Shown here piece by piece: positions 41,123 through 50,358 of a DNA stretch of 64,000 bases. This DNA is from Bacillus sp. FJAT-49736. GTDB taxonomy: Bacteria > Bacillota > Bacilli > Bacillales > Bacillaceae_C. The DNA lies in the NCBI RefSeq assembly GCF_018343615.1, contig NZ_JAGYPI010000001.1, positions 310,001-374,000 of the forward strand. The letters run 5' to 3'. Numbering within the stretch: the first letter of the stretch is position 1; every line of letters starts with the position of its first letter. Both the position numbers and the translations under genes were made by a program. The notes beneath the pieces are model-generated. The model did not search any database. It was not told the origin of the DNA and saw only the letters and a program-made list of their open reading frames with translations.

Positions 41123-44029
41123 TTGGTAAAATCATTTCAAACACTTTTTCAAGATGAATCGCAGTTAAAACGATTTGTCGAGGAAAAGGAGCTTTTTCAA
41201 TATCCTGTTATATCCATTCATGTATCTGTTATCAATATGGAGTTAAAGGAAATAGAGAAACTATTAAAATTATTAAAGAATCAACTCCCACAAGCAGTAA
41301 TAACAGGAAACAGTTCAACGGCGAAAATGACAAAAGGTTATATTACCTCTTGTCTGCCTGTAATCACGTTCACCACCTTTGAGAAAACAAATGTACGTTC
41401 AGGTTCAATAGAAATTGGAAGAGAAGTAGATTTAGTGAATATTGGACAAAGAATTGCTAAAGAAAATACTACTTTAGAAACAAAATTAGTAATACTATTT
41501 TCCAATTTGAAATTAGGGGAATTAGATAAAATACTGGATGGCTTTTATAGCATAAATTCGGATGTTACTGTAATAGGCGGTAATAGTTCTGAACACAAAC
41601 TGTCATTTGTTTTTACGGAGAATGGCATATTAGAATCGGGTATTGTCTTTCTTTCAATAGAAAATCAAGACTTGATTGTAGAAACAATAGAAAATGGAGA
41701 ATGGCAAGAGATTGGATTGCCTTTTACGATAACAAAAGGAAGAGAAAATATAATACATGAAATAAGTGGAAGGAAGCCGTTGAATGTACTAAAACAGTAT
41801 TTGGGTAATAACTTTGTTCAACGGTTGCCACATTCCAGTTGTGAAATACCATTTTTAATTGAATGCAATGGAGAAAAACAAGTTGCTTTCATTCGAAATA
41901 TTCTAGAAGGCGGATTACTTGAAGTATCAACTAATATTAAAAACGGAGATATCATATCATTTGCATATGAAAATACGGAGGAGCTAATATCCCAAACTCA
42001 AAAAAGTTTAAAAAGGTTAAGAAAAAAACCTGTTCAAACTATACTCGCTTTTCATAGCGCAAATAGAATAAGGAATTTAGAGCAGCTCACCCAAAATCAT
42101 ATTAAATCATTAGAGAGTTATGCTTCCGTAACGGAGTGTTATTGCTTCGGTGATATTGGCCAGCGAACCAAAAATCAGCCGAAGTTATCAGCTCCGGCAT
42201 CCATTTATTTAACTATTTCGGAATCAAGTGAACAAAATAAAAATGATATAAGCATTCCATTTACGGTACCTTCTGAAACAAATTCTATTATTACATTGAC
42301 TAATTTAATCAAAGAAACTGCCAAACAAGTCGATGCAATTAAGGAAGGCACGAAGGTTTCGGAAGCCTATCATCAAACGTTATATGAGAACAACATGGAT
42401 ATTGTTTATACCTTGGATATAAAAGGGAATTTCACGAGTGTAAATACAGCCTTTGAAAAAGCGATTGGTTATTCTTTCAATGAAATTAAAGGGAAAAGCT
42501 CATTAAGACTTGTAGTGGATAGTGATGTACAAAAGGCTCAACGTCATTTCCGAAGATCGTTAAATGGGAAGATACAGTACTATAATGTTAATATAAAAAC
42601 GAAAAATGGAGACGTGGAATCCTTTCATATAAAGAATATTCCGGTTATGGTAGATAATAAGTGCGTCGGAATTTGCGGAATTGGAAGGGATATTAGCGAA
42701 AATATAAAGTTTGAACAGAAAATAACCCAATTGGCAAATTATGATGAAAGTACGGGGCTTCCTAATCGGACAAAGTTTAATGAAATCCTTGATGAAATGC
42801 TGAATCGTGCAAAGAAAAAGCGCCGCTCGCTTGCTGTTTTATTATTGGATATAGATCGTTTTAAGATAATAAATGACACTTTGGGACACTATGCAGGTGA
42901 TTTAACATTAAAAGAATTGGCAAATAGGCTAAAAAGCAGTCTATCCAATGGAGCTTACATAGGAAGATTTACAAATGATAAATTTAGTATTTTATTAACG
43001 AAGGAAACAAATCCGGAAAGCGTTATCCAAATTGCGAAGCAATTATTAAAAAAGATTGAAATGCCTTTTTCCTATCAAAAGAAGGAGTTTTTCCTTAGCG
43101 CTAGCGTGGGTATAAGCATGTATCCTTATGATGGAGATCAAAGTGAGGAATTATTAAAGAATGCTGATATCGCATTAGGAAGAGCAAAATCTCTTGGCGG
43201 AAACAGTTTGGTCTTCTTTTCGGATGATATGAATGTAGAAACCTTAAATCGTGTGGAACTGGAAAGTGATTTAAGAAAAGCGATAAAAAACAATGAATTA
43301 TTCTTAACATATCAACCGATTATTGAAAGCTCGAGCCAAAAGATGAAATCTTGTGAAGCGTTAATTCGATGGAAGCACCCTGAACGAGGAATTGTCCCAC
43401 CCCTCGAATTCATTCCGCTTGCCGAAGAAACAGGACTCATTCATTCAATCGGAAAATGGGTACTTAAAACAGCCTGCAAGCAAATGAAACACTGGCATGA
43501 TGTAGGCTTGACAGACGCAAGTATTTCCATCAATGTATCAGCATATCAATTTCAAAATAGATGGTTTATAGAGGATGTGAAAAATGCTCTGGCATATTCC
43601 GATCTTGATCCCAAATATCTACATTTGGAGCTAACAGAATCCGTTATGGTAAATGACTCCATAAAGACCATTGACACGATGAATGCGCTTCGAAATATTG
43701 GGGTGAAAATATCCATCGACGATTTTGGTACTGGTTATTCATCTTTAAGCTATTTGCGTCATTTACCAATCCATATTTTAAAAATTGATAAATCCTTTAT
43801 TCAAAATTTGGATATTCAAACACCCGACTACGCCATTGTTAATTCCATTATGACAATGGGACATGGCTTAGGGCTACAGGTAATTGCAGAGGGTGTGGAG
43901 ACGGATATGCAATTTGAAATCCTCAAAAATATGAAATGTCATTATATCCAAGGTTATTTAATCGAGAAGCCAATGCAATCGAGTCAGATGGAGGAATGGC
44001 TGCAAGATAATAATTTTATATGCTCCTAA
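41123..44029 (+). CDS. FIST-PAS-GGDEF-EAL signalling protein
   Basis: The protein of about 968 residues has four parts. A FIST sensory domain (about 1-390) includes AVITGNSSTAKMTKGYI and TVIGGNSSEHKLSFVF. A PAS domain (about 410-535) contains MDIVYTLDIKGNFTSVNTAF. A GGDEF domain (about 540-700) has LLDIDRFKIINDTLGH but the signature loop reads FTNDKF, so cyclase activity is unlikely. An EAL domain (about 710-965) has intact CEALIRW, ELTESVM, DDFGTGYSSL and EGVET. It is therefore predicted to degrade cyclic di-GMP under control of FIST and PAS signals. No membrane helix. The frame opens at GTG 41111; TTG 41123 fits the AAGGTGGTG site better. Confidence 0.88.
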   Translation: MVKSFQTLFQDESQLKRFVEEKELFQYPVISIHVSVINMELKEIEKLLKLLKNQLPQAVITGNSSTAKMTKGYITSCLPVITFTTFEKTNVRSGSIEIGREVDLVNIGQRIAKENTTLETKLVILFSNLKLGELDKILDGFYSINSDVTVIGGNSSEHKLSFVFTENGILESGIVFLSIENQDLIVETIENGEWQEIGLPFTITKGRENIIHEISGRKPLNVLKQYLGNNFVQRLPHSSCEIPFLIECNGEKQVAFIRNILEGGLLEVSTNIKNGDIISFAYENTEELISQTQKSLKRLRKKPVQTILAFHSANRIRNLEQLTQNHIKSLESYASVTECYCFGDIGQRTKNQPKLSAPASIYLTISESSEQNKNDISIPFTVPSETNSIITLTNLIKETAKQVDAIKEGTKVSEAYHQTLYENNMDIVYTLDIKGNFTSVNTAFEKAIGYSFNEIKGKSSLRLVVDSDVQKAQRHFRRSLNGKIQYYNVNIKTKNGDVESFHIKNIPVMVDNKCVGICGIGRDISENIKFEQKITQLANYDESTGLPNRTKFNEILDEMLNRAKKKRRSLAVLLLDIDRFKIINDTLGHYAGDLTLKELANRLKSSLSNGAYIGRFTNDKFSILLTKETNPESVIQIAKQLLKKIEMPFSYQKKEFFLSASVGISMYPYDGDQSEELLKNADIALGRAKSLGGNSLVFFSDDMNVETLNRVELESDLRKAIKNNELFLTYQPIIESSSQKMKSCEALIRWKHPERGIVPPLEFIPLAEETGLIHSIGKWVLKTACKQMKHWHDVGLTDASISINVSAYQFQNRWFIEDVKNALAYSDLDPKYLHLELTESVMVNDSIKTIDTMNALRNIGVKISIDDFGTGYSSLSYLRHLPIHILKIDKSFIQNLDIQTPDYAIVNSIMTMGHGLGLQVIAEGVETDMQFEILKNMKCHYIQGYLIEKPMQSSQMEEWLQDNNFICS

Positions 44030-44034
44030 TAATC

Positions 44035-44064
44035 AAAAACGTCTTTCAAGGAAGACGTTTTATA
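44035..44064. terminator. Bidirectional terminator
   Basis: AAAACGTCTT and AAGACGTTTT form a perfect 10-bp stem with a 6-nt loop between two convergent genes. A/T tracts on both sides allow termination in either direction. Confidence 0.88.
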
Positions 44065-44066
44065 TT

Positions 44067-44633
44067 TTACATATTGGATACCTTTTCCACGATCGTCCGT
44101 TTTCCTGTACTTAATGTAAATTCAAAACGATCTTGGCTGTCCTGTTCATATTTAAAATGGTGCTGAATCGAGCAAATATTTTCCCCGTTATCAAAAATTA
44201 AGAAATTGACGCCATTCTGTTTTTCTTCTTGGGCAAGATAGGATAATTGATTATGACAATATATACAGTCATACACGGAGAATTCCAACTGATTCAGATT
44301 ATGTATGAAATAAAGTAATGCATCATCCTTTAGCTCATTCAATAATATTTCGAAGGCAAATGTTAATTGTTTTCGTATTCTGATTTTCAATTGATCATGC
44401 AGGAAAAAGGTTGAGTTTGGCATGGTAATTTTTCCATCCCCCTCTAATACTCCTTTTATCCATTGTTGTCTATGGAATATTTCGACTTCCTGCGCGAAAT
44501 ATTCTTCTAACATAAATGCCTCATCAGTTTCATCGTCAAAAAAGACCCATTGATCATTAATGTTCTCAATACTCCCAGTAATAAACGCACGATCTTGGTT
44601 TCTGATTAGCTGCTCTCTATGTTGATGGTCCAT
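44067..44633 (-). CDS. Hypothetical protein, probably DUF2777 (YisN-like)
   Basis: The 188-residue soluble protein begins with a region read as NQDRAFITGSIENINDQWVF, with many acidic residues and a CIYCHNQL pair of cysteines near residues 122-125. In B. subtilis the DUF2777 protein YisN lies a few genes after yisL; position and general look agree, but I cannot confirm the family without a search. No signal peptide. Ribosome binding site GGAGGATAACC. Function unknown. Confidence 0.65.
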   Translation of the reverse strand: MDHQHREQLIRNQDRAFITGSIENINDQWVFFDDETDEAFMLEEYFAQEVEIFHRQQWIKGVLEGDGKITMPNSTFFLHDQLKIRIRKQLTFAFEILLNELKDDALLYFIHNLNQLEFSVYDCIYCHNQLSYLAQEEKQNGVNFLIFDNGENICSIQHHFKYEQDSQDRFEFTLSTGKRTIVEKVSNM

Positions 44634-45035
44634 CGGTTATCCTCCATTCATCAACGTGCTCTAATTAGGATTGAGTCGTTTTAAAAGATTGCACTATAGT
44701 TCTTTTTTGACAAAGAAAAGAAATTTCATACCTTGATTCGAAGAGCTTTCATAGACAAACAAAAGACATATATTGTTGAGAGATTTGTGAATTGGCTTTG
44801 GAATTGTTTGACTATCCGCACTAATAAAGGATAATCTTATTTCATGAGGCTGTTTGCATTTGAATAGTGCTTTTTGTATTTTGTTATAAACCTAGTGACT
44901 TAGATTTGGGAAATCTTTTTGTAAAAAATTATTTATTTATCCCAAATAAAGATATTTATAATATTTTTTTGTCTAAAAAAGCAACAAGTTTATGAAGAGA
45001 GCCTTTCAAGAGTTCATTTTTAGGAGGAACGGATA
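44634..45035. other. 402-bp intergenic region with probable promoter
   Basis: This AT-rich stretch lies between divergent genes. TATAAT at 44957-44962 is a likely -10 box for the amylase-like gene, with only a poor -35 (TATTTA) 17 bp upstream. The ribosome binding site TAGGAGG follows at 45020. No gene or structured RNA is supported in the rest. Confidence 0.45.
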
Positions 45036-46520
45036 ATGTTTAAGAAGGTTTTTACATTTTGCCTTATTCCGTTGCTCATTTTTTGTGCAGTACCTGCGAA
45101 TGCTGCAGGAAAAGAGCAACGCAATTGGCAAAGTGAAATAGTTTATTATTTAATCGTCGATCGTTTCAATAATGGCGATGATGCAAATGATATTAATACG
45201 AATACGAAAAATGCTTTGAGCTTTCAAGGTGGAGACTTTCAAGGAATAATTAATCGACTGGATTATTTGAAGGATTTGGGATTTACAGCCATTTTATTAA
45301 ACCCTATTTTTGATAATGATGAAAAAGGCTATGCTGGAGATCGAATAATTAATTTTTATAAACCAGATGAACATTATGGATCCTTGAAAAAATTCCAAGA
45401 ACTAGTGAAGGAAGCACACAAACGTGATATGAAGATCATGTTGTCCTTTGAAACAAATCAAGTTAGTCCGGAACATCCATGGGTAACCGACCAAACAAGA
45501 GCAGATTGGTTAAAAGGGAAAACGGATGATGGTTTAATTTCCTTAAATCAAAAGAATCCCGCAGTCAATCAATATTTTATAAAAGCCGGCAAATGGTGGG
45601 TTCAAAAAACAAATATAGACGGCTATTATTTAAATAATGCTGATAAAGCTCCAATCGAATTTTGGAAGGATTTTAATGGTGCGGTGAGGTCCGTTAAGAA
45701 AAACTTCTTCCTGCTTGGAGATGTTCATTCCAATGATATAAATACGATAAAAAAGTTTGAACAGGCAGGCTTTGATGGATTTTATGATTATCCTCAAAAT
45801 AAGCCATTGAGAAGTGCTTTCTCAGATATCGATCAATCTACAAAGCCTTTGTTAGATATAGTCAAAACGAATGAAAGTACATACCAAGGATCAACCCAAA
45901 ATGCCATCTTTTTTGATAATCCATATATGACGCGATTTACAAGGGATATGGTAAATGCAAATAAATATCCAGGAACAAGATGGAAGCTGGCATTAACCTA
46001 CCTCTATACTCAGCCTGAAATTCCGATTGTCTATTACGGTTCGGAAATTGCCATTGATGGTGGAAATGCACCGGAAAATCGTCCAATGATGAATTTCCGA
46101 GCAGACAAAGATCTAATGGATTACATGACACAAATATCGGAACTTAGAATAAAAAATCCGTCTTTAATCAAAGGATCGTTCACACCTCTTTATGATAAAA
46201 ATGGGATGACAGTGTATAAAAGAGAGTATAAGGGTGATGTCAATATCGTTGCCATCAATAATACCAGCGCTACACACGGTGTATCCATTGATACTTCCCA
46301 ATTTAAAGATGATAAAGAGCTACGTGGTTTGTTGGATGGTGGGATTGTTCGTGCGGACAATGGTAAATATAAGATTGTATTAGAACGGGAAACCTCAGAA
46401 ATATACAAAGTTGTTGATAAAACCGGAATTAATTATGGTTTTATAGCTATATTAGTTATCGTTTGGATTCTATTTTTTGCTTTTATATATGCTGCGAAAA
46501 AAAAGGCGAAGAAAAATTAA
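45036..46520 (+). CDS. Membrane-anchored GH13 amylase-like protein lacking catalytic residues
   Basis: The 494-residue protein has a signal peptide (cleavage likely after CAVPANA, residue 23), a GH13 barrel and a C-terminal helix (FIAILVIVWILFFAFIYAA) with a basic tail, so it should face outward from the membrane. The four GH13 regions align clearly but are all altered. Region I MLSFETNQVSPEHPW has Ser137 and Gln142 for Asp and His. Region II DGYYLNNADK has Tyr198 and Asn200 for Arg and the nucleophile Asp. Region III has Asp229 for Glu. Region IV DNPYMTRF has Pro-Tyr for His-Asp. It is therefore probably a pseudoenzyme, for example a glycan-binding protein. Confidence 0.88.
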   Translation: MFKKVFTFCLIPLLIFCAVPANAAGKEQRNWQSEIVYYLIVDRFNNGDDANDINTNTKNALSFQGGDFQGIINRLDYLKDLGFTAILLNPIFDNDEKGYAGDRIINFYKPDEHYGSLKKFQELVKEAHKRDMKIMLSFETNQVSPEHPWVTDQTRADWLKGKTDDGLISLNQKNPAVNQYFIKAGKWWVQKTNIDGYYLNNADKAPIEFWKDFNGAVRSVKKNFFLLGDVHSNDINTIKKFEQAGFDGFYDYPQNKPLRSAFSDIDQSTKPLLDIVKTNESTYQGSTQNAIFFDNPYMTRFTRDMVNANKYPGTRWKLALTYLYTQPEIPIVYYGSEIAIDGGNAPENRPMMNFRADKDLMDYMTQISELRIKNPSLIKGSFTPLYDKNGMTVYKREYKGDVNIVAINNTSATHGVSIDTSQFKDDKELRGLLDGGIVRADNGKYKIVLERETSEIYKVVDKTGINYGFIAILVIVWILFFAFIYAAKKKAKKN

Positions 46521-46530
46521 ATTAAGAGTT

Positions 46531-46570
46531 AAAACAATACCTGCATTTTTGAAATGCAGGTATTGTTTTA
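46531..46570. terminator. Strong bidirectional terminator
   Basis: An 18-bp perfect stem (46531-46548 and 46552-46569) with a 3-nt loop starts with AAAACAATACC and ends with GGTATTGTTTT. It lies between convergent genes and can stop both. Confidence 0.9.
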
Positions 46571-46571
46571 C

Positions 46572-47447
46572 TTATCCATTAATAATAGAGCCACCGTTCA
46601 CGTGAATCATTTGTCCAGATACATAGCTGGAATCCTCTGATGCTAAATATACATATGCACCTGCTAGCTCATATGGTTGCCCAGGACGACCAAGAGGTAC
46701 ATTTCCGCCGAATGTTTCTACTTGTTCCTCTGGGAAGGTAGATGGTATAAGTGGTGTCCAAATTGGTCCTGGAGCAACTCCGTTTACGCGTATTCCTTTT
46801 TGGGCTAATGACAAGGCTAGAGAACGAGTGAACGAAACAACTGCACCTTTAGTAGCGGAATAATCAATCAGTTGTTCATTCCCTTTATATGCGGTTATTG
46901 AAGCGGTATTAATGATGACACTTCCTTTTTGAAAATGGGGAAGGACAGCCTTTGTCATGTAAAAGAAAGAAAAAATATTCGTTTGAAAAGTCTTCTGTAG
47001 CTGATCATCTGTAATATTTAAAATGCTTTGCTGCGGATGTTGTTCTGCAGCATTGTTTACTAATATATCTATTTTTCCAAATTGGTCTATTACTTTCTTA
47101 ACTGCATCCTTGCAATGCTGTTCTACACCTATATTACCGGAGATAAGAAGGCAATCGACGTTTTCTTTTTGAATTAGAGATTGTGTCTCTTTTGCGTCCT
47201 CATGTTCATTTAGATAACAAATAGCAATGTTTGCTCCTTCTTTCGCAAAATAGAGTGCAACTGCTTTTCCAATACCGCTGTCACCGCCTGTTATAAGCGC
47301 TATTTTTCCAGCTAGTTTTTCACTTCCCTTATAGGCTGGATTCATGGATTTTGGCAATGGATTCATAACGGATTCTATACCTGGCTGATTATTTTGATGT
47401 TGCTTTGGCAATGTTTTTTTCGGTTGATTTTGCTGGGTACTCATCAT
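46572..47447 (-). CDS. SDR family oxidoreductase (YhxC/YhdF-type, glucose-dehydrogenase-like)
   Basis: The 291-residue protein has an N-terminal extension rich in Gln and Pro (about 45 residues), then the NAD(P) motif ITGGDSGIGKAVA, NNAAEQHPQQSI in place of NNAG, catalytic YSATKGA and the final VNGGSIING. This group includes B. subtilis YhxC, YhdF and GsiB-linked stress dehydrogenases, often under general stress control; substrates are unclear. Start ATG 47447 or the adjacent ATG 47444 follow GGAG. Monocistronic. Confidence 0.88.
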   Translation of the reverse strand: MMSTQQNQPKKTLPKQHQNNQPGIESVMNPLPKSMNPAYKGSEKLAGKIALITGGDSGIGKAVALYFAKEGANIAICYLNEHEDAKETQSLIQKENVDCLLISGNIGVEQHCKDAVKKVIDQFGKIDILVNNAAEQHPQQSILNITDDQLQKTFQTNIFSFFYMTKAVLPHFQKGSVIINTASITAYKGNEQLIDYSATKGAVVSFTRSLALSLAQKGIRVNGVAPGPIWTPLIPSTFPEEQVETFGGNVPLGRPGQPYELAGAYVYLASEDSSYVSGQMIHVNGGSIING

Positions 47448-47522
47448 TTCACTCCATCCTAGATGTAATCCTCCATTATTCTTTACATCTCAAGGATAGT
47501 TATGAGTATTTTCCAACAATAA

Positions 47523-47548
47523 AAAAACAGGTGAATTCACCTGTTTTT
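47523..47548 (-). terminator. Terminator overlapping the yitK stop codon
   Basis: The perfect palindrome AAAAACAGGTGAA / TTCACCTGTTTTT, followed on the minus strand by more T residues, spans the end of the YajQ-family gene. Confidence 0.85.
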
Positions 47549-48038
47549 AGCGATAATTTACGAATTGTACATCGACGGTTAAGTCTGCATCCCGAATCGC
47601 AGAAATAATTTGTTGTAATTCATCACGGCTTTTTCCAGTAACGCGGATTTGATCATCCTGCACTTGGCTTTTTACCTTTACACCGCTATTTTTAATGATA
47701 GTATTGATTTTCTTAGCATTGTCCTTATCAATTCCTTGAATAAGTTTAGCACGTTGTCTAACTGTACCGCCGGAGGCGTTTTCCACTTTACCATAATCTA
47801 AATTTTTCACGGGTACGCCACGTTTAATTAATTTGCTAAGTAGAACATCCTTAACTTGCCCCAATTTATACTCATCATCAGAAATAATTACAAGCTCTTC
47901 TTTATCAAGCTTTATATCACTCTTACTTCCTTTAAAATCATAACGAGTTTGAATTTCCTTCATGGCCTGCGTAATCGCATTTGTTACTTCAGAAAAATCT
48001 ACTTTCGAAACAATATCAAATGAACTTTCTTTTGACAT
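47547..48038 (-). CDS. yitK: YajQ family nucleotide-binding protein (YitK)
   Basis: The 163-residue protein matches the YajQ family from end to end: [51 protein letters not shown] and [20 protein letters not shown]. YajQ proteins bind nucleotides, and cyclic di-GMP binding is reported for some proteobacterial members; the role in bacilli is not settled. B. subtilis yitK lies in the same general region as yitS-yitW. The start ATG has GGAGGTTCAAT upstream. Confidence 0.92.
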   Translation of the reverse strand: MSKESSFDIVSKVDFSEVTNAITQAMKEIQTRYDFKGSKSDIKLDKEELVIISDDEYKLGQVKDVLLSKLIKRGVPVKNLDYGKVENASGGTVRQRAKLIQGIDKDNAKKINTIIKNSGVKVKSQVQDDQIRVTGKSRDELQQIISAIRDADLTVDVQFVNYR

Positions 48039-48118
48039 ATTGAACCTCCAACGTTATGTAATTACCAATAATTATAGACAAACAGCTAGAGGTAAACAAC
48101 TATTTTGAAATGAATGAA

Positions 48119-48145
48119 ATAGACAAGGTGTAAACCCTGTCTATT
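48119..48145 (-). terminator. Terminator after the DUF3941 gene
   Basis: ATAGACAAGG and CCCTGTCTAT form a 10-bp stem with one mismatch. On the minus strand it is followed by TTCATTTCATTT. It overlaps the stop codon region of the small gene. Confidence 0.55.
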
Positions 48146-48275
48146 ATAAATGGTCTGTTTTCTTAGAATATTGATGTTTCCCGGCCTTACGATTTTTTTC
48201 ACGCATCATATTTTTTTCATGTCTAAGAGCATTGTTGTCTTTAGCCTTTTTATCATTATCTGATGTATGCGGCAT
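48144..48275 (-). CDS. DUF3941-type small basic protein (43 aa)
   Basis: A 43-codon frame starting with ATG at 48275 reads MPHTSDNDKKAKDNNALRHE then KNMMREKNRKAGKHQYSKKT and ends DHL. It is highly charged and basic, with the SDNDKKAKDNNA and REKNRKAGK patterns that I associate with the short Bacillus family DUF3941. No function is known. The Shine-Dalgarno (AAAGGGG) lies 10 nt upstream inside one arm of a long hairpin (48286-48328), which may control translation. Confidence 0.75.
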   Translation of the reverse strand: MPHTSDNDKKAKDNNALRHEKNMMREKNRKAGKHQYSKKTDHL

Positions 48276-48285
48276 GAATGAAAAT

Positions 48286-48328
48286 CCCCTTTCCAATTGA
48301 TCTTTTTTAATATGACCAAGGAAAGGGG
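48286..48328 (-). promoter_or_regulatory. Hairpin sequestering the DUF3941 ribosome binding site
   Basis: On the minus strand CCCCTTTCC pairs with GGAAAGGGG (complements of 48320-48328 and 48286-48294), extended inward by TTGGTC with GATCAA after a TT bulge. The right arm contains the Shine-Dalgarno of the small gene at 48144-48275. No T tract follows, so it does not look like a terminator. Confidence 0.55.
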
Positions 48329-48472
48329 AATTTATGAAGGCACTTTTTTATCTTTTTTGTCATGGTTGAACAACTTTATAAATATCCATAATTAAATCTT
48401 TTTAGGAAAAGGCGTCCCAATACTAAGTCACATAAATGCAATAAAAGATTTACGATAGGAACAATTTATGAA

Positions 48473-49333
48473 TTAAGAAAGCTTATTTAAAAAGAACACA
48501 GCTAATGTTCCCGGTCCGGCATGCGATCCGACAGCAGAACCGATAATATTGATATAGAAATCCTTTACTCCAAAACGATCTTCAATCATTTTCTTAAGAT
48601 TTAAAGCAGCTTCTTCGTCGTCTCCATGACAAATGCCGATGCATTGATTTTGTAAGGTGTCTCCTCTTTCCGCCATTACATCGAGCATACGTTGGATTAA
48701 TTTTTTCTTACCGCGAATTTTTTCCATTGGTATTAGCTTTCCGTCCTCTACATGGAGAAGGGGTTTAATGTTTAAAAGTCCGCCCAAAAATGCCGATGCT
48801 TTTGAGAGTCTACCGCCTTTTGCTAAATAATCTAAATCCTCAACTGTAAATAAATGCTCCATATGCTGACTGTTAAAAATGGCAGCCTGCACAATTTCTT
48901 CTTTTGATGCACCTGCTTTAAGCTTTTCCACTGTTTTTTGCACAACTAGTCCGTATCCAATAGAAGCGCATTTGGAATCGATAATTGTAAGATCTAAATT
49001 CGGGTATTCCTCTAATACTTGCTTCTTCACCATTTCAGCTGTTTGGTATGTGCCCGATAATTGGGAGGAAAAAGCAATATATATACCTGCATCCCCCGAA
49101 ATGGCCAGTTCGCTAAAAACTTTTTCGAAAGCTTGGGGTGTAGGCTGTGACGTTTTTGGCATCTTGCCGGCGCGAATTCCGTCAAAAACCTGCTTGGATG
49201 GAATGGTAACAATATCTTCAAATTCTTGATCATCTATGTATACTTTAAGAGGTATTAGCGTTACATTATTCTCTTCAAAAAATTCTAAAGGCAAATCACA
49301 TGCACTATCCGCAAACAACTTTATCGTTGTCAT
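48473..49333 (-). CDS. yitS: DegV family fatty-acid-binding protein (YitS-like)
   Basis: The protein of about 286 residues has the DegV signatures: FADSACDLPLEFF near the start, TSQPTPQAF, AFSSQLSGTYQTAEM, LDYLAKGGRLS and the ending IGSAVGSHAGPGTLAVFFL. DegV proteins (FakB) bind a fatty acid and present it to the kinase FakA for phosphorylation. Synteny with yitT and ipi supports YitS. The frame opens at GTG 49342, which is part of the GGGTGA site; ATG 49333 is the better start. Confidence 0.9.
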   Translation of the reverse strand: MTTIKLFADSACDLPLEFFEENNVTLIPLKVYIDDQEFEDIVTIPSKQVFDGIRAGKMPKTSQPTPQAFEKVFSELAISGDAGIYIAFSSQLSGTYQTAEMVKKQVLEEYPNLDLTIIDSKCASIGYGLVVQKTVEKLKAGASKEEIVQAAIFNSQHMEHLFTVEDLDYLAKGGRLSKASAFLGGLLNIKPLLHVEDGKLIPMEKIRGKKKLIQRMLDVMAERGDTLQNQCIGICHGDDEEAALNLKKMIEDRFGVKDFYINIIGSAVGSHAGPGTLAVFFLNKLS

Positions 49334-49459
49334 ATTATTCACCCGTTTCCATATGTATTTCCTTTTATTCTATCTATTTTCCTTGAAATTCACAATCATT
49401 TTAGTATGAACTTCTGCTATTTCGGTTATAGAGAATAATATGAATGAGGGGTGATGTTT

Positions 49460-50314
49460 TTGAAAAGGGAATTAATCATAGAGCATGGAAAAAAAATTAT
49501 TGTGGTTCTTGTCGGAGCGTTACTGAATGCATTTGCTATGAATTATTTTTTGAAACCAGCGAATGTGTATGCAAGCGGTTTTACTGGTGCTGCACAGCTT
49601 TTGTCTAATATTTTTACACAGTTTACACCTGTACATGTTTCAACTGGTTTATTGTTGTTAGTATTAAACATCCCGGTAGCAATCTTAGGCTGGATGAAGG
49701 TAGGAAAATTATTTACGTTGTACAGTTTTATTTCCGTTGTATTGATGTCATTTTTTCTAGAGATTATTCCAGTTCACAAGGCTTCCGGTGATATCCTTTT
49801 ATATGCTGTATTTGGCGGAGTTCTATCGGCAGTGGGTGTAGGGTTAACGTTAAAGTTTGGAGCATCAACTGGAGGTTTGGATATTATTGCTATGGTACTT
49901 TCCCGGATGAAAGATAAGCCGGTCGGAATTTATTATTTTTCCTTGAATGCTGTCATAATCGTTACTGCCGGCTATTTATATGGTTGGGATAAGGCGCTTT
50001 ATACGCTTGTATCCTTATATGCATCGACAAGAGTAATTGATGCTATTCATACCCGTCATCAAAAGTTAACTGTCATGATTATAACTAAAATGCCGAACGA
50101 AATGAAGAAGGCCATTCACGCTAAGCTTGTGCGAGGTATTACCTTGGTTCCTGCAAAGGGTGCATTTTCTAATGAGGATAGGGAAATGTTAATGATTGTC
50201 ATTACGAGATATGAATTATATGAAATGGAGCATATCATTAAAGAGGTAGATCCTAATGCTTTTACAAATGTTGTCCAAACGGCTGCGGTATACGGTTTTT
50301 TCAGGAAGGATTAG
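49460..50314 (+). CDS. yitT: YitT family membrane protein (DUF2179)
   Basis: The protein of about 284 residues has five or six N-terminal membrane helices and a C-terminal cytoplasmic DUF2179 domain (EMKKAIHAKLVRGITLVPAK, then VITRYELYEMEHIIKEVDPN). The motif GVGLTLKFGASTGGLDIIAM is characteristic. Function unknown. The frame opens at GTG 49451 inside the site GAGGGGTG; TTG 49460 is the better start. It is divergent from the DegV gene, as in B. subtilis. Confidence 0.88.
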   Translation: MKRELIIEHGKKIIVVLVGALLNAFAMNYFLKPANVYASGFTGAAQLLSNIFTQFTPVHVSTGLLLLVLNIPVAILGWMKVGKLFTLYSFISVVLMSFFLEIIPVHKASGDILLYAVFGGVLSAVGVGLTLKFGASTGGLDIIAMVLSRMKDKPVGIYYFSLNAVIIVTAGYLYGWDKALYTLVSLYASTRVIDAIHTRHQKLTVMIITKMPNEMKKAIHAKLVRGITLVPAKGAFSNEDREMLMIVITRYELYEMEHIIKEVDPNAFTNVVQTAAVYGFFRKD

Positions 50315-50358
50315 TCTCTAAGTCGGTCGAATCTATATAGGAATGGGTGAAAAGCAAA

